From: J089 sp964549745
Lineage (GTDB): Bacteria > Fidelibacterota > Marinisomatia > Marinisomatales > J089
Length of the DNA: 56,177 nucleotides
Assembly: GCA_964549745.1 (NCBI GenBank)
Contig: CAZJWP010000002.1
Location: forward strand, 1-56,177
Direction of reading: 5' to 3'
The notes below the pieces were generated by a model that ran no database searches, was not told the origin of the DNA, and worked only from the letters and a program-made list of their open reading frames with translations. Of the stretch, positions 17,087 through 25,802 are shown piece after piece. Made by a program: the position numbers and the translations under genes. Position 1 is the stretch's first letter. The number at the start of each line of letters is the position of its first letter.

Positions 17087-19114
17087 TTATTTAATTAACA
17101 TCATTTTTTTTTTAATGACCGTGTTTCCTGATTTCAAGCGATAGAAATAAATACCGCTGGCAAACTGGCTGCCATCAAAAACAAATTCATGGGTACCACT
17201 AGTGATGGGATTATAAATAACCTCATCAATTTTTTGTCCAAGAATATTATAAATACTAAGAGAAAACTCGTCTTTTCCCGGTACATATAATTTGATTTTA
17301 GTCTGAGCGCTAAATGGATTCGGAACATTTTGCTGTAGTTTTAATGAATGGGTGTTGCCGGCATTCGACGCCTGAAATCGCAGTTGACTGATGTTAAATC
17401 CGGGAGTTAAACATTTCCAGATGATTTTATTAATTCCCGCTTCCAGATAAATTTTTCCTAAATTTAATATTGTCCAGTTTTGCCAGCCTCCGGTATTGGG
17501 TATTTCAAAAACCTGGTCCAGGGGTAATTCATTAATAATGAGTTGGAATTGTCCATCGCCGTTTTCACTGGAGACATTGACACTGAAATCAAAGGAATCT
17601 GATTGGGTGGTGTTAACGGTATAGGATACCCATTCCCCGGTTTGAATCCATCCGATATTGTAGTCGGATTCTTCATTATTTATACTTTTTTCGATATCAA
17701 CACCGTCATTGCGATAGGTATATCCTGTATTCCATGGGGTAAATTGATTTGTAGAAACAGAATAATTTGCAATATCAGCATCGTGGTAAGCATAATCATT
17801 CTTTCCAAGGTCAAAATCGACTGCTTGGATATTCCCCGGGATGGTAAGCGGTTGGAATGGTTTTGTCTCCTCGCTGTTAACTTGACGAAACATAGCGTCG
17901 ATAACATCTTTTTGATATCGACAATTTTCCAGTTTTGATGATTCAGCTAATTGAAAAAGCGTTTCCGTTGCAGCTTCCGCAGATGGTGGTGTCCCGCCAT
18001 TTGTCCAAAAATCCAGAATATCCTGATATCCATCAGGGGCAATGATGGATAATGGACATGAAATCGATTCAATTTTTTTTAACGGCCACCAAGACCATCC
18101 AATATGATTATTCTCTAAAAGAGTAATTGCATCCGTAAACCATGTGTTTGAATTTTCACCGGATTCACCGCACCAAATTGGGATATTATTTGCTACACGC
18201 ATATTAATTACCCACTGAATTGATCCCTGGTTGTTATAATTCCAATATTTATGAAAACTATACACCATATTATCATCCCAGGGTGGTGTAAGGCCGGTGA
18301 AATCGTTTGCCCACCAATTGCCTTCAATAAAAATAATATGGTTATTGTCTACGGTTCGGATTAATGTTGTGATATCCTGGTAAAGTTGTCTTAGCCTGAC
18401 ATTACCAGGCAGTTCCCAGTTTGTCTCATTTAATAAATCATAGCCTCCAATCCAGGGTTCATCGGCATAGCGTTCAGCAAGTTTGTACCAAAGTGCTGCC
18501 ATTTTGCTGCGATTAGCTGCAGATTCCCACAGACTGGGTTTTGTGGAATCATAATCGGAGATTGCAGCGTCATGCCCTTGTCCGCCGGGCGCGGCATGTA
18601 AATCTAAAATCAGATATATTTCATTTGCTTCACACCAGGATAAGAGACTGTCAACCAGAATAAATCCCTCTTCAAGCCACGTATTTTCACCGGGGATTGG
18701 TTCCTCCTCAACGGGGAGAGTAAAAAGATTATAGTGTAAAGGTAATCTAATGCTATTAAAGCCCCAGGCGGCTAACGAATCGACATCAGCTTTTCGACAA
18801 AAATTAGACAGCCATAAATGATAAAATTGTTCCATGTTTTCAGTTCCCACCAGTGACTCAATTTTCATTTTTAATTCATGTTGGGAATTGGCAACATCAC
18901 CGGTTTTCATCATATAACCTTCTTGAAGCATCCACCCGCCTATCCCCATACCTCTAAGAATAATTTCATTCCCATTTTTATCCAGAATTAATTGACCGCT
19001 GGTGTGTAGATACCCTTGGGAGTAAGTTAATGAATGAAGGACTAATAAGAGAAAAATATGGAGGGATAGTAATCTAAATGGCAAAATATTCTGGTTAATC
19101 AATTTTTGTTCCAA
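17087..19114 (-). CDS. Secreted GH5 endoglucanase with CBM6 and sorting tail
   Basis: The protein has 675 residues. A signal peptide (LLSLHIFLLLVLHSLTYSQG) leads into a GH5 TIM barrel (about 35-395). The acid/base Glu lies in LLNETNW (E230) and the nucleophile in IPIWCGESGE (E317), fitting a beta-glucanase. Residues about 430-585 are CBM6-like (NIGWIQTGEWVSYTV). Residues 592-675 are a Por/type IX-style tail beginning LQQNVPNPFSAQTKI and ending KKKMMLIK. The start is TTG at 19114, just after an in-frame TGA. It probably hydrolyses beta-1,4- or mixed-linkage glucan outside the cell. It lies 55 bp downstream of the GH3 gene on the same strand, so the two are likely co-transcribed. Confidence 0.88.
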   Translation of the reverse strand: MEQKLINQNILPFRLLSLHIFLLLVLHSLTYSQGYLHTSGQLILDKNGNEIILRGMGIGGWMLQEGYMMKTGDVANSQHELKMKIESLVGTENMEQFYHLWLSNFCRKADVDSLAAWGFNSIRLPLHYNLFTLPVEEEPIPGENTWLEEGFILVDSLLSWCEANEIYLILDLHAAPGGQGHDAAISDYDSTKPSLWESAANRSKMAALWYKLAERYADEPWIGGYDLLNETNWELPGNVRLRQLYQDITTLIRTVDNNHIIFIEGNWWANDFTGLTPPWDDNMVYSFHKYWNYNNQGSIQWVINMRVANNIPIWCGESGENSNTWFTDAITLLENNHIGWSWWPLKKIESISCPLSIIAPDGYQDILDFWTNGGTPPSAEAATETLFQLAESSKLENCRYQKDVIDAMFRQVNSEETKPFQPLTIPGNIQAVDFDLGKNDYAYHDADIANYSVSTNQFTPWNTGYTYRNDGVDIEKSINNEESDYNIGWIQTGEWVSYTVNTTQSDSFDFSVNVSSENGDGQFQLIINELPLDQVFEIPNTGGWQNWTILNLGKIYLEAGINKIIWKCLTPGFNISQLRFQASNAGNTHSLKLQQNVPNPFSAQTKIKLYVPGKDEFSLSIYNILGQKIDEVIYNPITSGTHEFVFDGSQFASGIYFYRLKSGNTVIKKKMMLIK

Positions 19115-19169
19115 AAATCAATTGATAAAGAAGGGCTATGGATCAAGGATAAATATATCGTTTTCAGCT

Positions 19170-21041
19170 TTAATAGTTTAGCCCAAATCCAAATTCAAAT
19201 AAGGCGTTTGCGTCGTAACGATTGATAGGTATTTGATCCAAACTTCGCGGCCATGTCATGGACAATTTTCCGGTCGGATTATAATCACCAAACAGAACAT
19301 CTGCTACACCCTGTCCTTCTGTTCCCGGTAACCAGGCCGCAATGAATCCATCCCAATCATTGAGGTAATCACTGATGATTAGCGGACGACCGGACACCAA
19401 AACAACGATTGTAGGCCTGCCTGAACTTTTCAGGTTATTCAACACTGCGATGTCCTCCGCTCTCAGACTCAGATCTGAACGGTCACCCTGCATTTCCGCA
19501 TAAGGTTTTTCTCCGATAATTGCGATCGCCACATCGGCATTCTGGGCTTCCATACCATCTTCGGAAAGTACAACATTCGATGGATCATCCACTATGTTTG
19601 TGATGGCTTCGTAAATGGTTGTACCGATGGTAATATTTCCGCTACTCCCTTGCCAAGAGATTGTCCAGCCACCACATTGATTCCCAATATCGTTTGCCGC
19701 GCTTCCCGTGACTAGAATTTTTGTTCTGCTTTTATCGATAGGTAGAATGTGATTTTTATTCTTCAACAGGACCATAGATTCCCGGACGCATTCCCGAGCC
19801 ACATTCCTATGTTGATCGTTTCCCACATCCGGCAGCAATTGACGATAAGCGTAGGGATGGTCGAACACACCCAATCGAAACTTGGCTCGTAAAATTCGTG
19901 TCACGGCGTCATTGATCCTGTCCATCGAAACCCGTCCTTCATTGACAAGTTCGGTAAGTTTATTGATAAAATCCACATAATGCTCCGGAACCATCACCAT
20001 ATCGATTCCGGCATTGATAGCTATTTCAATATCCTCCTTATAGTTGTTCCCCAATCCATTGATTCCTGCCCAATCGCTCACCACCAGTCCTTGAAATCCC
20101 AGCTCATTTTTCAAAACATCGGTGATATAATATTTGGAACCGTGCATCTTGGCGCCATTGATACTGCTGTACGATACCATAATCGACCCTACACCAGCTT
20201 CCAGGGCTGAAATGTAACCGGGCAAATGAATGGCACGAATTTCAGCTTCACTTAGTTCCGTATCTCCCCGGTCTATCTTACCATTTAATCCGGTCCCCCA
20301 AACGGTTCCGCCATCGCCTATATAATGCTTGGCGCAAGCCATGGCAGTTTCGGGATCGGACAGTGATTGTCCCTGGTAACCATGGACAGAAGCTGCGGCC
20401 ATTGTTTTCACGATATCCGGTGATTCGGAGAAACCTTCGTAATACCGGCCCCACCGTTCATCCTGTGGGACGGCCACACAAGGGCTGAAGGCCCACTGAA
20501 TGCCGGTGGCTGCCATTTCTTGCGCAGTGATTTCGGCTGCCTGTTGAACCAAATCCGGATTGTGTGTACATCCCATACCCACATTATGCGGGAAAATGGT
20601 GGCACCATATACGTTATTGTGGCCGTGAACCGCATCAATCCCATAGATCAACGGAATTTGTAATCTTGTTTGAAGGGCATAGCTTTGAAAATCGTCTACC
20701 ATGTCTGCCCAGGCGGTTGGATTGTTGGTTTCCGGGGCAAATCCCCCACCGCTGAGTAAAGAACCAAGATAATAGGTTTTGATATCCTCCTTAGTCTGTA
20801 GGAAACCCTCATTCACTTGGGTCATCTGACCAATTTTTTCGGCGAGGGTCATTTTAGATAGCAATGCTGCTATTTGGTCCCCATAATCGGTATTCTTGCC
20901 ATGATTCGTTGTGTTCAGTTTACACCCGAAGAATGAAAGCATGGTCACGGCTATCAAACCAATCGATCCGTAACGTTTTAGTATCACTGTCTGAGCCCTT
21001 TCAACACGATTTAGTACTTTAACAATAGAATTGGCAATCAT
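19170..21041 (-). CDS. GH3 beta-glucosidase, lipoprotein
   Basis: The 623-residue enzyme has an N-terminal lipobox (LSFFGC, C40), so it is membrane-anchored in the periplasm or on the surface. It has the two GH3 domains. The nucleophile is Asp323 in LVVSDWAGI, and the acid/base Glu is in the second domain near GEKPYAEMQGDRSD. AKHYIGDGGTVWG is another family motif, close to plant and bacterial exo-beta-1,3/1,4-glucosidases. It would trim oligosaccharides released by the GH5 and GH16 enzymes. It heads the minus-strand GH3-GH5 unit, divergent from the solute-binding/kinase/activator operon, with the operator at 21178 about 140 bp upstream of its start. Confidence 0.9.
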   Translation of the reverse strand: MIANSIVKVLNRVERAQTVILKRYGSIGLIAVTMLSFFGCKLNTTNHGKNTDYGDQIAALLSKMTLAEKIGQMTQVNEGFLQTKEDIKTYYLGSLLSGGGFAPETNNPTAWADMVDDFQSYALQTRLQIPLIYGIDAVHGHNNVYGATIFPHNVGMGCTHNPDLVQQAAEITAQEMAATGIQWAFSPCVAVPQDERWGRYYEGFSESPDIVKTMAAASVHGYQGQSLSDPETAMACAKHYIGDGGTVWGTGLNGKIDRGDTELSEAEIRAIHLPGYISALEAGVGSIMVSYSSINGAKMHGSKYYITDVLKNELGFQGLVVSDWAGINGLGNNYKEDIEIAINAGIDMVMVPEHYVDFINKLTELVNEGRVSMDRINDAVTRILRAKFRLGVFDHPYAYRQLLPDVGNDQHRNVARECVRESMVLLKNKNHILPIDKSRTKILVTGSAANDIGNQCGGWTISWQGSSGNITIGTTIYEAITNIVDDPSNVVLSEDGMEAQNADVAIAIIGEKPYAEMQGDRSDLSLRAEDIAVLNNLKSSGRPTIVVLVSGRPLIISDYLNDWDGFIAAWLPGTEGQGVADVLFGDYNPTGKLSMTWPRSLDQIPINRYDANALFEFGFGLNY

Positions 21042-21177
21042 TATGCCAAATTCCCTATAGGTGAATTTTTAAGAGTTCAAAGCGTAGGCTCCAGAGAATA
21101 AAACAATGTTAAACCTGACATTTTATCGAAAAATTATTGGATAGAAACAGGAGACTCCAATTTGAAATATTAGGTAA

Positions 21178-21194
21178 ATTATCAAAATGATAAT
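21178..21194. promoter_or_regulatory. Palindromic operator, copy 1
   Basis: ATTATCA-AAA-TGATAAT is a perfect inverted repeat, placed 6 bp before the start codon of the solute-binding gene and about 140 bp upstream of the divergent GH3 gene. The 15-bp core TTATCAAAATGATAA is identical, on the opposite strand, to the palindrome at 25524-25538. It is a candidate binding site for the response regulator encoded at 23987. Confidence 0.6.
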
Positions 21195-21200
21195 AATCCA

Positions 21201-22535
21201 ATGACACCTCCAAATCCTATTAAAAGCTCCAGAATTCTCCTAAATCGATTGGTGTTCATCCTGATGATTGGCGCCATCGGTCTAAGCCTATTGTTTTATT
21301 TACTTCCCATCCGGTTTTTCAAAAAGCCGGAAACCGCAGTGAAGAAGATATACTATGCCGATAATATCTCACCGGCGCATCAATTGGTCATCAATGCCTT
21401 CAATGAAAAGTATAAAGGCCGGATCGAAGTTGTTCCCATCAATTTGCCGTTTACCAAATTCACCACCAATGAACGGAAGGAATTAATTGCCCGGTCACTC
21501 CGCAGTAAAAACACGCGAATCGACATTTTTGCCGTCGACCAGATTTGGGTACCACGTTTTGCACGATGGGCTTTGCCCTTGGAGCCATATTTCGATCGGG
21601 AAACGATTGATGGAATAAAACCGGAAGTCCTTCCTACCTGCTTTTATGATTCCATGCTGGTAGCCATTCCGTTATACCTGGATATCGGTGTGCTGTTTTT
21701 CAGGCATGACCTATTACGGCAATTGCCGAATTATGAGGATGTGGTCAATACATTGCGACACTCGATCACCTGGGACGATTTCATCTCCCTAAATAAGAAT
21801 GACTTCAAAAAAAGATACACCTACCTGTTCCAGGCAGACAATTACGAGGGATTGATCTGTAATTACCTCGAGATCCTTTCTATGTATGACGGTGCATTAA
21901 CTAAAAACGGTCAATTTACCATTCGGACTCCGGAAGCAGAGGAAGCCTGTCAATTAATGAAGGATCTTATCTATACCTATCATATGAGTCCCAAGGATGT
22001 ACTGACCTTTAATGAAAATGAAAGTTATGCATACAGTATAACCCACGATGTTCCGTTTTTCAGAGGTTGGTCCAGCATGATTGCCAATACGGAAATTATT
22101 CCAATCGATCAGCGGGATAAACTCAAGTATATTGAAATGGTAAGTCTACCGCATGTGACCGGTCATTCACCGAAAACGGTTTTTGGCGGTTGGAACCTAA
22201 TGATATCCAGGGATACGGAATATAAGGAAGCTGCTGTGACTTTTCTTAAATATTGTCTGTCCCAGGAAATCCAGAAGCAGATGTATGAAGTGGGTAGCTA
22301 TTTACCTGTCGTCAATTCCGTGTATTCGGATAGTACTGATTTTGTGAATTCGGATCGTCTTCACTATCTGAATACTCTCATTCAATTCGGTGTGCATCGT
22401 CCGCAGAATGTTGAGTACACCCGTGTTTCGGACATCTTATCCAAAGCGCTAAACCAGATCCTGTCCAATAAAATTCCCATTGAAGATGGATTGGGAAAAG
22501 CCAGAGAAGAAATTCAATTTATTTTGAAAGACTGA
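21201..22535 (+). CDS. Membrane-anchored family 1 solute-binding protein (putative sensor)
   Basis: The 444-residue protein has one N-terminal membrane span (about 15-36), no lipobox, then a periplasmic family-1 sugar-type extracellular solute-binding domain (about 50-440; VFGGWNLMISRDTEYKEAAVTFLKYCLS is typical over its length). No ABC permease or ATPase is nearby. Instead, a histidine kinase starts 3 bp downstream and a sigma54 activator after that. I infer that it presents a carbohydrate ligand to the kinase rather than to a transporter. No Shine-Dalgarno site is visible before the ATG, where the palindromic operator sits instead. Confidence 0.82.
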   Translation: MTPPNPIKSSRILLNRLVFILMIGAIGLSLLFYLLPIRFFKKPETAVKKIYYADNISPAHQLVINAFNEKYKGRIEVVPINLPFTKFTTNERKELIARSLRSKNTRIDIFAVDQIWVPRFARWALPLEPYFDRETIDGIKPEVLPTCFYDSMLVAIPLYLDIGVLFFRHDLLRQLPNYEDVVNTLRHSITWDDFISLNKNDFKKRYTYLFQADNYEGLICNYLEILSMYDGALTKNGQFTIRTPEAEEACQLMKDLIYTYHMSPKDVLTFNENESYAYSITHDVPFFRGWSSMIANTEIIPIDQRDKLKYIEMVSLPHVTGHSPKTVFGGWNLMISRDTEYKEAAVTFLKYCLSQEIQKQMYEVGSYLPVVNSVYSDSTDFVNSDRLHYLNTLIQFGVHRPQNVEYTRVSDILSKALNQILSNKIPIEDGLGKAREEIQFILKD

Positions 22536-22538
22536 CCG

Positions 22539-23981
22539 ATGCGATTTACCATCCGAAATTTCCATATTGAACTGCGTCACCTGATTGTTCTTTTTGTGAT
22601 TTTAACACTATTCCAGATCATTCTTTCTTTCCTGCATTCGAATTCCACCACGGAGTTACTTAACAAAACACTGGATGTCTACCGGAAGGACTCCGCCGAA
22701 CGAATTGCCGATCTGACCACGTCATCGCTTGAATTGATTGTTGAACAAAGCCAGGTTAGCCCCCCCAAAACTCCGGATGATGTTCAAAAAACAATTGAAC
22801 GGTTTGATCTTATCCTTTCACAACAAGCCCTGCAGAAAAATATCAAGGATATTGCGGTGATCATCGTTTCGGGCGATAAAATCTACGATCTAAACACCGG
22901 TGCTCAACTCTACCGTCTCTTTTTCGAGGATGCCCAACCGGATGGCGTGATCCACAATCCGGAGTCGATCAAGTGGTTTTTAAAAGCCCGCGACAGACTT
23001 CAAAAGTCCGAACAGATTTACAGCAATTTAAGCGGGGAAAATATTTTCAATGTACTGGTACCGTTTGCTCCATACGGAAATTACATGGGTGCAATCTACA
23101 TCCAGATTTCTCCCGATCTGTCCAATTTGGTGCAGGAAATCACCAAAGCATACGACATGAGCGGTGCCTTGTTTTCAATCCTAATACTGCTGGGTTTAGT
23201 TGTCATTTTTTACATGACATCCTACGCTGTGGAAGAGAGGAATCGGGTCCAAAAGGAATTGTTCGAATCCCGGGAAAAGCAGCTCCGGCAGGAAATTGAA
23301 CACCAGAAAGAAGCAACATTTACACGACGGATTTATCACGCCCATCACAAAGCCGAGAAAGTGATGGGATTCATCACGGAGGACCTGCGATCCCTGAAGA
23401 AAAATAATTTGGATAATATCCGAACACGCGTCATTCGCTATACGAAGTTTGTAGCGCGTGTTATTTACGACATGAAGTCCAGCAATCCGCCGATCAATAT
23501 CGTGCGGAATCCATTATTCAATACGGATGTCAACGAGGTGATTCAATTTCTGGTGGCTAACATTTTTCAGCGCGTATTCAAACCGGGGACTCAGGTAAAG
23601 ATTAGCACCAGTCTGGATCCCGGTTTTCCCATTGTCCATGTGAACGAAAACGTGGTGTGGACCATCTTGGAACCGTTAATCCAGAACGCTATCGATCATA
23701 ACCAAGAACGTGATATTCGAATCGATGTCATTACCCGGCACCTGGACAATGACTGGGTAATAACTATCCAGGATGACGGAAGTGGAATTCCAGCCGAACT
23801 TCTGGAGAGATCGGAGGCCGGAATCACACGCATCTTCCTGGAAGGAGAATCCACAAAGGCGGATGAAACCAGTGCCGGATTCGGTTGCTTCATTGCTCAT
23901 GAAAATTGCAAACGTTGTGGATGGACTCTAACGGTACAAAACCGGGAAACCGGCGGTGCCCAATTTATAATCAAGGTTTAA
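22539..23981 (+). CDS. Membrane sensor histidine kinase
   Basis: The 480-residue protein has a membrane span at about 12-32, a periplasmic domain (about 35-205), a second span (about 208-230), a coiled coil (EERNRVQKELFESREKQLRQ), a dimerisation region and a C-terminal HATPase_c domain. The ATPase shows an N-box (EPLIQNAIDHN), G1 (IQDDGSGIP) and G2 (TSAGFGCFIAHENCKRCG). The phospho-acceptor box is not canonical: histidines occur in RRIYHAHHKAEKVMGF instead of an HELRTPL-type motif. Genes for a solute-binding partner upstream and an activator downstream make a three-component operon. Confidence 0.87.
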   Translation: MRFTIRNFHIELRHLIVLFVILTLFQIILSFLHSNSTTELLNKTLDVYRKDSAERIADLTTSSLELIVEQSQVSPPKTPDDVQKTIERFDLILSQQALQKNIKDIAVIIVSGDKIYDLNTGAQLYRLFFEDAQPDGVIHNPESIKWFLKARDRLQKSEQIYSNLSGENIFNVLVPFAPYGNYMGAIYIQISPDLSNLVQEITKAYDMSGALFSILILLGLVVIFYMTSYAVEERNRVQKELFESREKQLRQEIEHQKEATFTRRIYHAHHKAEKVMGFITEDLRSLKKNNLDNIRTRVIRYTKFVARVIYDMKSSNPPINIVRNPLFNTDVNEVIQFLVANIFQRVFKPGTQVKISTSLDPGFPIVHVNENVVWTILEPLIQNAIDHNQERDIRIDVITRHLDNDWVITIQDDGSGIPAELLERSEAGITRIFLEGESTKADETSAGFGCFIAHENCKRCGWTLTVQNRETGGAQFIIKV

Positions 23982-23986
23982 ACGAT

Positions 23987-25435
23987 ATGAAAGAACGACT
24001 CATCAACCTGCTCATTATTGAAGACGAAGAATTTGATGTAAACCGGATTAAGAAAACCCTCGATCCTTATCGTAAGAATGTGAATATTATCCAGATCGTA
24101 TCCAACGGAAAAGATGCTCTGGCTTGCCTAAAGGATCACCCTGAATGCGATGTAGTCATCATGGACTATCAAATCTCCGGCGGATTATTGGGAGAGGAAC
24201 TGCTTCGGAAGATCAAAAACATCGATCCCACAGTCCAGATCATTATCATAACCAAAAAGACAGTCAATCAGACCGATGTGTATTTTGCCAACCAACTGAT
24301 CGACGCCGGTGCTTATTGGTTCGGGACAAAATACCCGGCGGATATCGAAGATTATATTTATCAGCCTACCGATTTTATTCTGACGATCATCAATGCGTAT
24401 GAACATCGCCGCTTGGAACAAGAACACCAGAAAAGTCAGCATAAACTGGAACGAAATGTGAAACGTATCCTTTCCGGTCGTCCCCTGATCGGCGATTCGC
24501 CGGCATTGAACGAACTTCGGGCACTGGTAGATAAATATGCGCAATCGGATGCCAATGTATTAATCACCGGCGAATCGGGTACCGGAAAAGAATTGGTCGC
24601 CATGAATCTGCATTATAAAAGCAGGCGGCGATTCGAACCCTTTGTGACCGTAAACTGCGCGGCGATTCCTAAAGACCTGATCGAAAGCGAATTATTTGGA
24701 TTTGTAAAAGGCGCTTTCACCGGCGCCAGGGAAGAAAAGAAAGGCTTGTTTGAGCAGGCGGACCAAGGGACTATCTTATTGGATGAAATCGCGGAGTTAC
24801 CCCAATCGCTACAAGCAAAATTGCTCCGGGTTTTGGAATCCGGTGAGTTGGATAAAATCGGACGTAAAAAGAAATATCATGTGAATGTGCGGGTTATTTC
24901 CGCCACCAATCGGGATATCAAGAAAATGGTGGCGGAAAGGCAGTTTCGGGAAGATCTGTATTATCGCCTGAACATTCTGCGAATCAGAAGTTTGTCACTG
25001 TCGGATTTGAAAAAAGATATCCCCAGCCTTCTACATTATCATCTCAGATACTACGGAAAAGATCTCAGTATCATTCCACCAAAGATAACGGAGGGTGCCA
25101 TGGATGAATTTATCCGCTTCAACTGGCCCGGCAATGTGCGGCAACTAAAGAACGTTGCTCAGCGAATTCTGGCGTTACGCCTGGCTCGGGTTGAGCGGTC
25201 CGTTGCCAGAGAAGTTTTGGGACTTACTCGTGTCGCGCAACCACCGGAAGATTTCCTGCCGACATTTGGCAATGATCAGCAGGCCACCTTAAAAGAAGTG
25301 GAATTACAGTTCAGGAAAAGATATATATCCCATGTGCGGAACCATTCGGAATCCGATGCAGATGCCGCTCGAAAACTGGGAATTGCACCGCCAAACTTCC
25401 ACCGGATGTGCAAGGAGTTGGGGCTGAAAGACTAG
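23987..25435 (+). CDS. Sigma54-dependent response regulator (NtrC type)
   Basis: The 482-residue protein is taken from the ATG at 23987, 5 bp after the kinase stop; an earlier in-frame ATG lies inside the kinase gene. Residues 1-125 are a receiver with acidic pair E12/D13 and phospho-acceptor D60 (VIMDYQISGG). Residues about 155-390 are the AAA+ domain with GESGTGKE, the sigma54-contacting GAFTGA loop and Walker B (GTILLDEIAELP). Residues 430-482 are a Fis-type HTH (DADAARKLGIAPPNFHRMCKEL). It should activate sigma54 promoters from upstream sites. The palindromes at 21178 and 25524 and the promoter-like site at 25670 are the obvious candidates. Confidence 0.92.
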   Translation: MKERLINLLIIEDEEFDVNRIKKTLDPYRKNVNIIQIVSNGKDALACLKDHPECDVVIMDYQISGGLLGEELLRKIKNIDPTVQIIIITKKTVNQTDVYFANQLIDAGAYWFGTKYPADIEDYIYQPTDFILTIINAYEHRRLEQEHQKSQHKLERNVKRILSGRPLIGDSPALNELRALVDKYAQSDANVLITGESGTGKELVAMNLHYKSRRRFEPFVTVNCAAIPKDLIESELFGFVKGAFTGAREEKKGLFEQADQGTILLDEIAELPQSLQAKLLRVLESGELDKIGRKKKYHVNVRVISATNRDIKKMVAERQFREDLYYRLNILRIRSLSLSDLKKDIPSLLHYHLRYYGKDLSIIPPKITEGAMDEFIRFNWPGNVRQLKNVAQRILALRLARVERSVAREVLGLTRVAQPPEDFLPTFGNDQQATLKEVELQFRKRYISHVRNHSESDADAARKLGIAPPNFHRMCKELGLKD

Positions 25436-25523
25436 CAACACGAAAGACGATGCCAAGTTTCTCCCCGTTGTGGAAAACCCAGCATGACGTGGCATATCCG
25501 ATTTCACAAATCCAGACGAATCG

Positions 25524-25550
25524 TTATCATTTTGATAATTGATTTATCAA
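25524..25550. promoter_or_regulatory. Palindromic operator, copy 2 (candidate upstream activator site)
   Basis: The region contains three alternating half-sites: TTATCA (25524), TGATAA (25533) and TTATCA (25544). The first two form a palindrome with a 3-bp centre, the last two one with a 5-bp centre. The 15-bp core matches the copy at 21178-21194 exactly in reverse complement. It lies about 130 bp upstream of the sigma54-like promoter at 25670, a typical distance for NtrC-type activators. The remainder of this gap (25436-25802) holds only that promoter and a GGGGGCA direct repeat at 25693-25708. Confidence 0.6.
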
Positions 25551-25669
25551 ATTAATAATCCAAAATCAAAACCTTCAAAATCGAAAAATCATTTCCGATA
25601 GGAAAGATCACGCGCTTTGACTCTCGTAAATAAGTTGACTTCCGCAAAATCGGACAAGCAAATCACCTT

Positions 25670-25685
25670 TGGCTTAATATTTGTA
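25670..25685 (+). promoter_or_regulatory. Candidate sigma54 (-24/-12) promoter
   Basis: TGGCTTAATATTTGTA matches the consensus TGGCAC-N5-TTGCW in the -24 GG and in the TTG of the -12 element, with GG-N10-GT in place of GG-N10-GC. Transcription would start near 25696, giving a leader of about 107 bp to the ATG at 25803. The match is imperfect. It gains weight from the sigma54 activator gene and palindromic sites directly upstream. Confidence 0.45.
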
Positions 25686-25802
25686 ATCTTGTGGGGGCAA
25701 GGGGGCATCGTAGGCTAATTCTGGCTGAGGATTGATTGAAATCAGATTCATTTTGAGTTATCCTAATGTATGCTTGGAAACAAAATAATGAAGGAGAATA
25801 GT

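Noticed and set aside
21042..21150. Sigma54 promoter for the GH3 gene on the minus strand
   Set aside because: GG elements are present, but none has a GC/GT at the required 10-bp distance. Palindrome 1 may act through another promoter type.
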